A stretch of 64,000 nucleotides of DNA from Pseudomonadota bacterium. GTDB taxonomy: Bacteria; Pseudomonadota; Alphaproteobacteria; Sphingomonadales; Sphingomonadaceae. The stretch spans positions 1 through 64,000 of the forward strand of contig JAEZIO010000074.1 of the NCBI GenBank assembly GCA_023436615.1, read 5' to 3'. How positions within the stretch are numbered: position 1 is the first letter of the stretch; every line of letters starts with the position of its first letter. Under the pieces are notes generated by a model. It made no database searches. It saw only the letters and a program-made list of their open reading frames with translations, and was not told where the DNA came from. Positions 49,429-58,136 of the stretch are shown here, in pieces. Both the position numbers and the translations under genes were made by a program.

Positions 49429-49613
49429 GTGGAAGGCGCCCCCTGGTGAGCGGGCGAAGGTGAGTCAGGCCGGACTCGCGGTCAACATCGCAGAGGTTAA
49501 CGGCGGCTCCAAAGCCGCAACTTCTAGGCGGCCGAGCGCGGCTCGATCACAATATGTTGAGTCACTTCCTCGGGCGTGGACTCAACAGATGGTGGGTGTG
49601 ACTCAAAGGACTC
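49408..49613. promoter_or_regulatory. Cluster of seven GANTC sites upstream of ccrM
   Basis: GANTC occurs at 49408, 49462, 49473, 49559, 49579, 49600 and 49609 (first bases), that is seven sites in 206 bases where chance predicts fewer than one. Two lie in the ccrM leader, one in its first codons and four in the end of rnhB. A TTAACC on the minus strand (49500-49495) looks like a CtrA half-site. A hairpin GCGGCT/AGCCGC (49503-49518) may end rnhB transcription. Confidence 0.65.
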
Positions 49614-50255
49614 GCCGCGTGGCATTTCGATGATTTCCAGCTCCGGCTGCGCGTGGCCAAGCTCAATCGCGCGCACCGGCGCGAAGCTTCGGCGGTGAAG
49701 CGGCGTCAGCCCAAGCGCGTTGAGGCCGCGATAATGCTCGGGCGTGCCGTAGCCGCGGTTCGTCTCCCAGCCGTAGCCCGGATATTCCTCGGCGAGCTCG
49801 GCCATCAGGCGGTCGCGAGTCACCTTGGCGATGATCGAAGCCGCCGCGATCGAGCGGCATTTGGCGTCGCCGTCGACGATTGCCTTGGAAGGGCGCTGCC
49901 AGCGCGGACAGGCATTGCCGTCGACCAGGACCCACGCCGGCTCGACTCCGAGCGCCTCCACGGCGCGCGTCATCGCAAGCATCCGCGCCCAGTAGATGTT
50001 GATCCGGTCGATCTCCTCGACGCTCGCGCTGCCCACGCCCCAGGCGGAGCATTCGACTAGCCGCGCGTAGAGCGATTCGCGCTTTTCGATGGGCAGGTTC
50101 TTGCTGTCGTCTATGCCTCGCGGGAAGTTGTCGCGATTGAGAATGACGGCGGCCGCGACGACGGGGCCCGCAAGCGGCGCGCAGCCCGCTTCGTCGACAC
50201 CGGCAAGCGGCTGCGGATAGTCAAGCTCGAGCTTGAAGGTGCAGCGACGGGACAT
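49524..50255 (-). CDS. rnhB: Ribonuclease HII, altered GRG motif
   Basis: A 243-residue RNase HII that cleaves at ribonucleotides in duplex DNA. The four acidic residues are in place: GVDEAG (Asp-Glu), VDGNACPRW (Asp) and VDGDAKCRSIAAASIIAKVTRD (Asp). The usual GRG after DEA, which reads the ribose-deoxyribose junction, is GCA here (DEAGCAPLAGPV). The C-terminus has an extra tail of about 35 residues rich in Glu, Ser and Pro. It lies upstream of ccrM on the same strand. Confidence 0.93.
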   Translation of the reverse strand: MSRRCTFKLELDYPQPLAGVDEAGCAPLAGPVVAAAVILNRDNFPRGIDDSKNLPIEKRESLYARLVECSAWGVGSASVEEIDRINIYWARMLAMTRAVEALGVEPAWVLVDGNACPRWQRPSKAIVDGDAKCRSIAAASIIAKVTRDRLMAELAEEYPGYGWETNRGYGTPEHYRGLNALGLTPLHRRSFAPVRAIELGHAQPELEIIEMPRGESFESHPPSVESTPEEVTQHIVIEPRSAA

Positions 50256-50318
50256 CGAGTCGCCAGCCTATGGAGCGAGCGCCGCCGCCTCCAGAGGGAA
50301 ATCAACGAATTCTGTGGA

Positions 50319-51485
50319 TTAGTCGACACGCCACGGCGGAAATCGCCGCGCTTCGCCGGCCTTGTACAGGAAGACGATATTGCCGGACGGGTCGCGAAGT
50401 CGTGCCTCCCGCCACATCCACGGCTGGTTTCGCGGACCGTGCTCGAAGGCGAGGCCGTTGCGCGCGAGCTGCTCGACCCGCTCGTCGAGATCGTCGCACT
50501 CGAGATAAATCGCCGTGGTGGCCGAGATCGTCTCTTCGGGGTCGATCTGGACCGAGAGCGTCGCGCCGCCGGCGGTTTCGAAGCGGGCGTAGCCGTTCTC
50601 CGGGCTATCCACGATCTGCTTCAAGCCGAGCGTCCGGTAGAATTCGACCGACTTGCGATAGTTCGTGCCGGTGACGGTTACCTGGTTGAGGCGCGGCCCG
50701 GCGCCGACGTCGAGGCGGACGGCGCCGTGCCCGATCGGTCCTGCCCCCTGGCCGAGCGCGGGCGCCTCCTGGAGCGCGATGCGGACGAAGATGCGAGCCC
50801 GCTCGACGGCGGAAATCAGCGACTCGCCTTGTCCGAGGAAGCAGGCGATCGCGCTGGCTAGCGTGCACCCCGTCCCGTGCGTGTTCTTCGTTTCGATGCG
50901 CTGGCCCTGCCAGCTCGTCATATTGTCGGTTTCGATCAGCGCGTCTGCGATCGCATCGCCCTCGTCGTGACCACCCTTGACGAGCACCGCGCAGCCGTGG
51001 CGGCCGACAAGGTGGAGCGCGGCCGCGACCGGATCCTCCTCGCTCGTCAGTCGGCTGAGTTCGGGAAGGTTAGGAGTGGCGATGGTCGCGACATCCATGA
51101 GCTTTCCGAACGCGGCAATGGTGGCGTCGTCGGCAAGCTCGGACCCGCTCGTCGCGACCATGACGGGATCGAACACGATCGGGACATTCTCGAGCTGCCT
51201 CAGCCGGTTGGCGACCGCTTCGGCGGCAAAGGCGCTCGGGATCATGCCGATCTTTACCGCGTCGACTCCGATGTCGCTCGCGATCGCGTCGATCTGGGCG
51301 ATGATCATCTCGGCCGGGACCGGGTGGACGCCGCTCACGCCGAGCGTGTTCTGCGCGGTGATCGCGGTGACCGCCGTGGCGGCGTGGCCGCCCAGCATCG
51401 TCACCGTCTTGATGTCCGCCTGAATACCCGCGCCTCCGCCCGAGTCGGAGCCGGCAATAACCAGGATTCGCGCCGTCGGCGTCAC
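50319..51485 (-). CDS. thiD: HMP/HMP-P kinase ThiD fused to glyoxalase/VOC domain
   Basis: A protein of about 388 residues. The N-terminal ThiD part (1-250) has RILVIAGSDSGGGAGIQADIK, VFDPVMVATSG, TPNLPELSRLT, LVKGGHDEGD and NTHGTGCTLASAIA; it phosphorylates hydroxymethylpyrimidine in thiamine synthesis. The C-terminal part (about 262-388) is a VOC domain: VGAGPRLNQVTVTGTNYRKS, LGLKQIVDSPENGYARFET, YLECDDLDERVEQL and LRDPSGNIVFLY. Such a fusion is unusual. GTG at 51485 follows a ribosome site (AAGGCGAG); ATG/GTG starts at 51527-51533 are alternatives. It lies downstream of glmM. Confidence 0.93.
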   Translation of the reverse strand: MTPTARILVIAGSDSGGGAGIQADIKTVTMLGGHAATAVTAITAQNTLGVSGVHPVPAEMIIAQIDAIASDIGVDAVKIGMIPSAFAAEAVANRLRQLENVPIVFDPVMVATSGSELADDATIAAFGKLMDVATIATPNLPELSRLTSEEDPVAAALHLVGRHGCAVLVKGGHDEGDAIADALIETDNMTSWQGQRIETKNTHGTGCTLASAIACFLGQGESLISAVERARIFVRIALQEAPALGQGAGPIGHGAVRLDVGAGPRLNQVTVTGTNYRKSVEFYRTLGLKQIVDSPENGYARFETAGGATLSVQIDPEETISATTAIYLECDDLDERVEQLARNGLAFEHGPRNQPWMWREARLRDPSGNIVFLYKAGEARRFPPWRVD

Positions 51486-51570
51486 GCTACTCGCCTTCGA
51501 CCCTGTCCGTCGGGCGAAGTTGTCCATGTGCACGATGTGGCTTTTGTGCGCGAAATTGCGAAAAAAGCGT

Positions 51571-52905
51571 TCACGCCGACGCTTGCACCGCCTCGCATAT
51601 CTCGTCCACGACGCGCTCGACGAGCGCCGGATCGTCGCCTTCCGCCATCACGCGAATGAGCGGCTCGGTGCCGGACTTGCGGATCAGCAGGCGCCCCTTG
51701 CCCTCCAGCTCGCGCTCGGCGGCGGCAATCCGCCTTTTCACCGTCTCGTTATCCAGCGGCGCGCCGCCGTTGAAGCGCACGTTCTTGAGGAGCTGCGGAA
51801 CGGCCTCGAACTGACGCAGCACCTGGCTCGCGGGCCTACCGCTGTCGACGAGGGCAGCGAGCACCTGCAGCGCCGCCACCAGGCCGTCGCCGGTCGTGGA
51901 ATAATCGCTGAGGATGATGTGGCCCGATTGTTCGCCGCCCACGTTAGATCCGCTCCGGCGCATCTCCTCGAGGACGTAGCGGTCGCCGACCTGTGTGCGC
52001 ACCATGGCGATTCCGGCATCGCCGAGCCGCCGCTCGAGGCCGAGATTCGACATCACCGTCGCAATGACGGCCCCGTTGAGCTTCTCGCGCTTCTGGCAGT
52101 CCAGCGCGATCAGCGCCATCATCTGGTCGCCGTCGGTCAGCCGTCCCTTTTCGTCGACGATGATGATGCGGTCAGCGTCGCCGTCGAGCGCCAGGCCGAT
52201 GTCGGCGCCGCTGGCGACGACGGTTTTCTGCAGAAGCTCGGGATGGGTCGATCCGCACCCATCGTTGATGTTGATGCCGTCCGGAGCAATGCCGATGGGA
52301 ATGACTTCGGCGCCGAGCTCCCACAGGGCTTCCGGCGCGACATGATAGGCCGCGCCGTTTGCGCAATCTATCACGACCTTGAGCCCGTCGAGACGAAGGC
52401 GGTCGGGAAACGTGGACTTGGCGTGATGGATGTAGCGGCCGCGCGCGTCGTCGATTCTCTTGGCGCGCCCGATCAGCTCCGCAGGAGCAAGCTTCGCGCC
52501 CTGCTCAAGCCGCTTTTCTATCGCCCGCTCGGCCTCGTCGCTGAGCTTGTAGCCGTCGGGTCCGAACAGCTTGATGCCGTTGTCCGCGAACGGATTGTGC
52601 GACGCTGAAATCATCACTCCGAGGTCGGCGCGCATCGACGTCGTCAGCATCGCGACCGCCGGAGTCGGCATGGGGCCCACGAGCACGACGTCCATGCCGA
52701 CGCTCGTGAAACCGGCAACCAGCGCCGATTCCATCATGTAGCCCGAAAGCCGAGTGTCCTTTCCGATCACCACGCGGTGTCGATGGTCGCCGCGCAGGAA
52801 GTGAGTTCCGGCGGCCTGACCGACACACAGCGCCGTCTGCGCCGTCATCGGCTCCGTATTGGTCAGCCCGCGAATGCCGTCGGTACCGAAGAACTTGCGC
52901 GTCAT
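51571..52905 (-). CDS. glmM: Phosphoglucosamine mutase
   Basis: A 444-residue enzyme that converts glucosamine-6-phosphate to glucosamine-1-phosphate for cell-wall precursors. It starts RKFFGTDGIRGLTN and has the phosphoserine loop MISASHNPFADNGIKLFG, metal loop LALDGDADRIIIVD, sugar loop VGGEQSGHII and phosphate-binding RKSGTEPLIRVM. The full length matches the family. The ATG at 52905 has a GAGG upstream; the frame is open farther upstream but without protein features. Confidence 0.97.
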   Translation of the reverse strand: MTRKFFGTDGIRGLTNTEPMTAQTALCVGQAAGTHFLRGDHRHRVVIGKDTRLSGYMMESALVAGFTSVGMDVVLVGPMPTPAVAMLTTSMRADLGVMISASHNPFADNGIKLFGPDGYKLSDEAERAIEKRLEQGAKLAPAELIGRAKRIDDARGRYIHHAKSTFPDRLRLDGLKVVIDCANGAAYHVAPEALWELGAEVIPIGIAPDGININDGCGSTHPELLQKTVVASGADIGLALDGDADRIIIVDEKGRLTDGDQMMALIALDCQKREKLNGAVIATVMSNLGLERRLGDAGIAMVRTQVGDRYVLEEMRRSGSNVGGEQSGHIILSDYSTTGDGLVAALQVLAALVDSGRPASQVLRQFEAVPQLLKNVRFNGGAPLDNETVKRRIAAAERELEGKGRLLIRKSGTEPLIRVMAEGDDPALVERVVDEICEAVQASA

Positions 52906-52945
52906 GTGCGCCTCATAGACCCGAACTGGGCGACGTGCGAAGCGA

Positions 52946-54331
52946 TCAGTGGCGGTACGCTTCGGGCAGGTCTCGCCGCGGCAGGTGGCGATAGCGCTCC
53001 AGAAGCCGGCTCTGGTGGTTGTCGAGCGGCTGCCGGACGCCATCGATGAACACCGCTTCGGCGGCGCTTCGCGGGTCGAGCGGGTCGCCCGACCAGATGA
53101 CGACGTCGGCGCGCCGCCCCGGCGCCAGGCTACCGATCTCGCGGCCCAGCCCGACGGCCTCGGCCGGGGCGGACGTAATCAGCCGAAGCGCCTCGCCCCA
53201 GGAGACGCCGGTCGCGCCGGGCACCTTCGTCAGCGCGACAAGGTTTCCGGCATATTGCCGCTCCCGAAAAAGGTTGCGGCTCTCGTCGTCGTTGATCGTT
53301 CCGATCGAAACCCTGACGCCCGCGGCGACCATTCGGCCGACGTTCGACTGGGTCGCGGCAAGCTGCTCGAACGATGTGGGAAGGTCGTTCACCGGCGAAG
53401 CGATGACTGGCGTGCCGGAGCGGGCGATGTCGCCAGCGACCATCCAGCCTTCGCTCGCGCCAACCAGCACGATCCGGAGCGACGGGAATTCGCGCTTGAG
53501 GCCGAGCACCTGGAGGATGTCGCTCGCGCGTTCGACATGGACGAGCAAATATTGCCGGCCCTGGAGAACCGGAACCAGCGCCGCCGCATCGAACCGCGTC
53601 AGCAGCACGTCGTCGCTCCGGCGGGCATTCGGCCCCAGCACCCGCGATTCATTAGGGTCGCGGACGACCGGCTGGTCGCGTGCGTCGGGTTCCCGTCCGC
53701 GCGACGAGCTAACCGGCGCAGCATAGCGTTGAAGCTCGCGCGCCTCGCGAAGCGCATTGCGGAACAGGATGTGGGCCGAGGCGCGAGAGCCGCCTGCATC
53801 GTTGGCGCCGGTTTCCCCGAGCTCGACGAATTGGAAGACTCGCGGCCGCATCACCGCGTCCATGTCGGCGCCGGTGTCGATCACCGCCCCCTGCCCCGCG
53901 AAAATGCTGCGCGCGGTGCTCGGCGCGACGAGCGCGCGGGTCACGCCGTCGGCGCGGTTGACCGCGATGGGGGTGTACAGCGGGTTGATCGCCGGCGCGA
54001 CGTCGATCGCCGCGCTGAACGGTCCGTTGCGGGCGCTGGTGTCGTCGGCGCCACCGGCGCCGAGATCCACGTCGGCGAGGCCGAGACGCGAGAATCCCGC
54101 GACGATCCCGGGCGTGACCCATTTGCCGGTCGCGTCGATGACGTGCGCGCCCGCGGGAATGCGAGCACCGGCGCCCGCCGCCACGATGCGACCGTCGCGG
54201 ACGACGACAGTGCCGCCCTGGATCGGGCCCGAGCCGTCGCCAGTCGCGACGATGGCGTTCGTGATCGCGATCGTCTCGGCCGCCGCCGGTGCGGCGAGAG
54301 ATGCCAGCAGTGCGAGCGCGGCGCGGATCAC
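52946..54331 (-). CDS. Amidohydrolase-like exported protein lacking HxH metal motif
   Basis: A 461-residue exported protein with a signal peptide (LALLASLAAPAAA). The N-terminal composite domain (IVATGDGSGPIQGGTVVVRDGRIVAAG) and the C-terminal closing segment (GSLAPGRRADVVIWSGDPLD) are those of imidazolonepropionase-like amidohydrolases. However, the position of PGxIDxHxH reads PGIVAGFSRLGL, so both N-terminal metal-binding His are lacking, and other ligands are unclear. It is probably a non-catalytic or altered partner of the intact homolog, whose stop overlaps its GTG start. Confidence 0.85.
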   Translation of the reverse strand: MIRAALALLASLAAPAAAETIAITNAIVATGDGSGPIQGGTVVVRDGRIVAAGAGARIPAGAHVIDATGKWVTPGIVAGFSRLGLADVDLGAGGADDTSARNGPFSAAIDVAPAINPLYTPIAVNRADGVTRALVAPSTARSIFAGQGAVIDTGADMDAVMRPRVFQFVELGETGANDAGGSRASAHILFRNALREARELQRYAAPVSSSRGREPDARDQPVVRDPNESRVLGPNARRSDDVLLTRFDAAALVPVLQGRQYLLVHVERASDILQVLGLKREFPSLRIVLVGASEGWMVAGDIARSGTPVIASPVNDLPTSFEQLAATQSNVGRMVAAGVRVSIGTINDDESRNLFRERQYAGNLVALTKVPGATGVSWGEALRLITSAPAEAVGLGREIGSLAPGRRADVVIWSGDPLDPRSAAEAVFIDGVRQPLDNHQSRLLERYRHLPRRDLPEAYRH

Positions 54332-55734
54332 TTGACGTCTCCTTCGCCGGGCTGGCCGAGTTCGAAATCGCTGACGGGCCGGCGGCGCGGATCGTTCGCA
54401 TCGTACATCAATGCGCCGTCGATCCAGACGCGCTCAGGCCGCGCGTAAATGCTGAAAGGATCGTCGTTCCAAAGCACGACGTCGGCCATCTTGCCTGGTC
54501 GCAGGCTTCCGGTCTTGTCGAAGATCCCGAGCGCCTTTGCCGGATTGGCCGAAAGCCAGGTCCACGCAACGGCTTCGGACAGGTTCGGTATGCCGGCGCG
54601 CTGGCCGTCCGCGAGCGCCTTCGCCGCCTCCTGGTTCAGCCGCTGGATTCCGTTGGGGTCGTCCGAGTGGACGATCGCGCAGGAGCCGGGGCCCGCGTTG
54701 TGGACCAGCGGGATGTTCTCCTTCACGCCGTCATAGGCTTCCATCTTGAAGCCGTACCAGTCGGCCCACATCGCCGCGCAAATGCCGTTCGCGGCCAGCA
54801 GGTCGGCGATCTTGTAGGCTTCGACTGCATGGTGGAAGGCGGCGATGTGGTAACCGAACTCCTTCGAGAGATCGATCATGTTCGCCATCTCGTCGGCGCG
54901 GTAGCAATGGTTGTGGACGAGGATCTTGCCGGCAAGGACGCCGCGCAACGTGTCCATTGCGAGGTCGCGCTCCGGCATTTCGCCGCCGTTGGCCTCGTAC
55001 TTGTCCCACTTGCGCTTGTACGCCTGCGCCTTGATCCACGTCTGCCGGGTGACGGCGATATTGCCCATTCGGGTCTGCGGCATTTGGCCCTTCGAGCCGT
55101 AGACGCGCTTCGGATTCTCGCCGCACGCCATCTTCAGCCCGTACGGCGCGCCGGGAAATTTCATCCCCTGCGCGGTCCGTGCCGGGACGTTCTTGAGCGT
55201 TACCGAGCGCCCGCCGAACAGGTTCGCCGAGCCCGGCAGGATCTGCAGCGAGGTCACTCCGCCGTTCATCAGTGCGCGGGAGAAGCCCGGGTCCTGCGGC
55301 CAGACGCTGTGCTCGGCCCACACTTCGGGCCGCGCGGGCGCGGTCGCTTCGTTGCCGTCCGACAAAGAGTCCACTCCCGGGGAGGGATAGTCGCCGAGGT
55401 GGCTGTGCACGTCGATGATGCCCGGGCTGACGAACTTCCCGGTGCCGTCGATCACCTGTGCCCCGGCGGGTACCGGCACTTCCGGTCCGCCGATCGCCTG
55501 CACCACGCCGTCCGCCAGCACCACCGTGCCGCCCTCGATCCGGCCGCCCTCGCCGTCGAACACCGTCGCATTGCGGATCACCGTCGGAACGCCAGGATAA
55601 GCGACGTAGGTGGATGGATAGGGATCCTCGTTTACCCGGATGGCCGGCGCGGCCTTCTTCGGCGGCGCGACCGCCGCGCAACCCGACAGAAGTGCGGCAG
55701 CGGCGGCCGCCGCGGCGATCGTTCTGGCGATCAT
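54328..55734 (-). CDS. Amidohydrolase family lipoprotein
   Basis: A 468-residue protein with a lipoprotein signal (ALLSGCAAV) and a metal-dependent amidohydrolase domain: FVSPGIIDVHSHLGDYPSPG (HxH), ILVHNHCYRADEM, GYHIAAFHHAVEAYK (His), NAGPGSCAIVHSDDPNGI (Asp) and LRPGKMADVVLWNDDPF. The family includes imidazolonepropionase-like and prolidase-like hydrolases of dipeptides or cyclic amides. It lies between a POT peptide transporter and its own degenerate paralog, so it may act on peptides (inference). ATG at 55734 follows GGGGGAACG. Confidence 0.9.
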   Translation of the reverse strand: MIARTIAAAAAAAALLSGCAAVAPPKKAAPAIRVNEDPYPSTYVAYPGVPTVIRNATVFDGEGGRIEGGTVVLADGVVQAIGGPEVPVPAGAQVIDGTGKFVSPGIIDVHSHLGDYPSPGVDSLSDGNEATAPARPEVWAEHSVWPQDPGFSRALMNGGVTSLQILPGSANLFGGRSVTLKNVPARTAQGMKFPGAPYGLKMACGENPKRVYGSKGQMPQTRMGNIAVTRQTWIKAQAYKRKWDKYEANGGEMPERDLAMDTLRGVLAGKILVHNHCYRADEMANMIDLSKEFGYHIAAFHHAVEAYKIADLLAANGICAAMWADWYGFKMEAYDGVKENIPLVHNAGPGSCAIVHSDDPNGIQRLNQEAAKALADGQRAGIPNLSEAVAWTWLSANPAKALGIFDKTGSLRPGKMADVVLWNDDPFSIYARPERVWIDGALMYDANDPRRRPVSDFELGQPGEGDVK

Positions 55735-55747
55735 CGTTCCCCCGGGA

Positions 55748-57370
55748 TCAGGTTTCTTGCGGACCGGGCTTGGTTTCGCCCTGCGGGAAGAGGCCGGGAG
55801 CCTGCTTCTCGCCGAGTTCCTTGTAGCCGGCGAGCTCGTCGTGGTCGCGCAGCGTGTCCAGGTGCATCCAGCGCTTGACGATCGGCGACACGGCAAGGAC
55901 GAAGACGCCGATTCCGACCGCGACCCAGCCGATCGTGTTGTAGATCGACAGCGTCGCCTCCTTGGTCATTTCGCCGCTTTCGCCGCCGGTCGCCTCACCA
56001 ATCTTGCCGGCCACGAAATTGCCGACCGCCGACATGTAGAACCAGGCGCCCATGATCAGGCTCGCCATGAACTTGGGCGCGAGCCGGTTCATGGCGGAGA
56101 GGCCGACCGGGCTGAGGCAGAGCTCGCCGGTCGTGTGCAGGAAATAGATCAGGAACACGAAGATGACCGGGGTCATGGCCGCCGGGCCGACAGCGTTCGC
56201 GCCAAGCACGAACACCAGGAAGCCGGCGCCGACCTGGAGCAGAGCCAGCCCGAACTTCGCGGGCGCCGAGGGCTCGAGCCCACGCCTGCCGAGGACCACC
56301 CACAGACCCGCGAAGAGCGGCGCCAGCAGGATGATGTAGATCGGGTTGATCGACTGGAAGATGGACGCCGGAACGCCCCCGCGGTCGACGTAACGGTCGG
56401 TGTAGAGGTTGAGCGAACCGCCCGCCTGCTCGAACAGGCCCCAGAAGACGGGGTTCAGGGCAATCAGGAACAGGATGGCGAAGATCCGGTCGCGCGCATC
56501 CTTGTCCAGCTTGAATGCCTCGTAGAGGACGTATCCAAGCAGCCCCACGCCAGCAATGATCAGCAGCGTCTCGATGACGTCCTGGTACTGGATCAGCCCC
56601 CAAATCACGGCGACGCCGACCAGGCCTGCCGCATAGAGCACCCATTCCTTGTTGGCCGCGAGTGGTGCCGGAGCCTCGCCGGCGCCCTTGAGCAGGCCCT
56701 TGCCGAGGACGAATACCACCAGGCCAAGAAGCATGCCGACGCCGGCGGCTCCGAAGCCGTAGGCCCAGCCATAGGTCTGGCCGAGATAGCCGGCGATGAT
56801 CGTTCCGATCGCCGCGCCGACGTTAATGCCCATGTAGAAGATGGTATAGGCGCCGTCGCGACGAACGTCCGTCAGCGGATAAAGCTGGCCGACCATCACC
56901 GAGATGTTCGCCTTGAGGAAGCCCGAGCCGACGATGATTAGCGCGAGCGCCAGCCAGAAGACGTTGATCGTCGGATCCGACTGGCCGCCGCTGCCCTCGA
57001 TCGCCATCGTGAAGTGTCCGAGCGTCAAAAGCACCGCCCCGAACAGCACTGCCTTACGCTGGCCGAGCCAGCGGTCGGCCATGTAGCCGCCGAGCAGCGG
57101 CGTGATGTACACGAGGCTGGTATAGGCGCCGTATATGAGGTTCGACTTGCCGTCGCTGAACAGCCAGTGCTGCGTGAGGTAGAAGATCAGCAGCGCCCGC
57201 ATGCCGTAGTAGGAGAAGCGCTCCCACATCTCGGCGAAGAAGAGCATGTAGAGGCCCTTGGGATGGCCGAGGAACTCCGGGTTTCGGCTCATCGCGACGG
57301 CGCCGCCGCCGGCCAGCAGAAGGATCAGGAATGCTCCCGCGATGACCGGGATCAGTTGTTCAGGCGCCAC
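55748..57370 (-). CDS. POT/PTR family peptide transporter
   Basis: A 540-residue major-facilitator protein of the proton-dependent oligopeptide transporter family with about 12-14 membrane segments. The N-terminal signature EMWERFSYYGMRALLIFYL holds the ExxERFxYYG motif, followed by the GGYMADRWLGQRKAV loop, and the second PTR motif near FYMGINVGAAIGTII. The central residues around NPVFWGLFEQAGGSL fit. It imports di- and tripeptides with protons. GTG start at 57370. The two amidohydrolases downstream are likely in the same operon. Confidence 0.95.
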   Translation of the reverse strand: MAPEQLIPVIAGAFLILLLAGGGAVAMSRNPEFLGHPKGLYMLFFAEMWERFSYYGMRALLIFYLTQHWLFSDGKSNLIYGAYTSLVYITPLLGGYMADRWLGQRKAVLFGAVLLTLGHFTMAIEGSGGQSDPTINVFWLALALIIVGSGFLKANISVMVGQLYPLTDVRRDGAYTIFYMGINVGAAIGTIIAGYLGQTYGWAYGFGAAGVGMLLGLVVFVLGKGLLKGAGEAPAPLAANKEWVLYAAGLVGVAVIWGLIQYQDVIETLLIIAGVGLLGYVLYEAFKLDKDARDRIFAILFLIALNPVFWGLFEQAGGSLNLYTDRYVDRGGVPASIFQSINPIYIILLAPLFAGLWVVLGRRGLEPSAPAKFGLALLQVGAGFLVFVLGANAVGPAAMTPVIFVFLIYFLHTTGELCLSPVGLSAMNRLAPKFMASLIMGAWFYMSAVGNFVAGKIGEATGGESGEMTKEATLSIYNTIGWVAVGIGVFVLAVSPIVKRWMHLDTLRDHDELAGYKELGEKQAPGLFPQGETKPGPQET

Positions 57371-57494
57371 CAGACTCTCCCCAAAGCGAATGCCGCGCCC
57401 GCGATAACGCGCGCAGCGGCCGCAAGTCGCCGCACCCTAACGGCGCAAATCGGCTTGTGAAGGGCCGATTGCTGCGAACGGGCCGGCTCCCTAG

Positions 57495-58091
57495 ATGAAC
57501 GGCACGATGCTCAACAACCGTTCCTCTCTCCTCTCGCTCCTCGAAACCCGGCGTTCCGGAAAGCCGAGGCAGATGTCGGGACCCGGCCCGACAAAACAGG
57601 AGCTCGATCAGATCCTGACGCTCGCGGCGCGAACGCCGGATCACGGCAAGCTTCACCCGTGGCGTTTCGTCGTGGTCGAGAACGATCAGCGCGATGCGTT
57701 CGCGGCGCTGCTCCGCCAGGCGCTGTCGGAGGAGGACGACTGCGCCCCCATCGCCCGGCACAACAAGGAAGACGAGTTCGCGCATTACGCGGGAACGCTC
57801 ATCGTTCTCGTCTCCGCCCCGGTCCACGGCCACAAGATCCCCGTTTGGGAGCAGGAGCTGTCCTGCGGCGCGGCCGGCATGAACCTGCTGCTCGCGGCGC
57901 ATGCGCTCGGATATGTCGGCGGCTGGGTCACCGGCTGGCGCGCCTACTCGCCGCGAGTGACAGCCGAATTCTGCGACGAAGGCGAGCGCATCGCGGGGTT
58001 CATTTTCATCGGCCATTCCGCCGTGGAGCTGGAGGAAAGGCCAAGGCCTCAGCTGGCGGATGTGGCCAGGAACTGGTCTCCACGGCCGTGA
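57495..58091 (+). CDS. Nitroreductase family protein (YdjA-like)
   Basis: A 198-residue flavin reductase. Segments: LLETRRSGKPRQM (FMN phosphate region), LTLAARTPDHGKLHPWRFVVV, SCGAAGMNLLLAAHALGYVGGW and AGFIFIGHSA. The single-domain length and RxPDHGKLxPWRF pattern match the YdjA subfamily. The natural substrate is unknown. ATG at 57495; another ATG at 57507 is possible. It stands divergent from the POT transporter. Confidence 0.93.
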   Translation: MNGTMLNNRSSLLSLLETRRSGKPRQMSGPGPTKQELDQILTLAARTPDHGKLHPWRFVVVENDQRDAFAALLRQALSEEDDCAPIARHNKEDEFAHYAGTLIVLVSAPVHGHKIPVWEQELSCGAAGMNLLLAAHALGYVGGWVTGWRAYSPRVTAEFCDEGERIAGFIFIGHSAVELEERPRPQLADVARNWSPRP

Positions 58092-58101
58092 CCTGCCCGA
58101 G

Positions 58102-58136
58102 TTGACGAACGTGCGCCGTGCTGTATTATGACAGCA
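58102..58136 (+). promoter_or_regulatory. Leaderless promoter with GntR-type operator
   Basis: A textbook -35 TTGACG (58102-58107), 16-base spacer and -10 TATTAT (58124-58129) place the transcript start at about 58136, which is the A of the regulator's ATG. The -10 is embedded in the inverted repeat TGCTGTATTATGACAGCA (58119-58136). The regulator very likely represses itself here. Confidence 0.75.
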
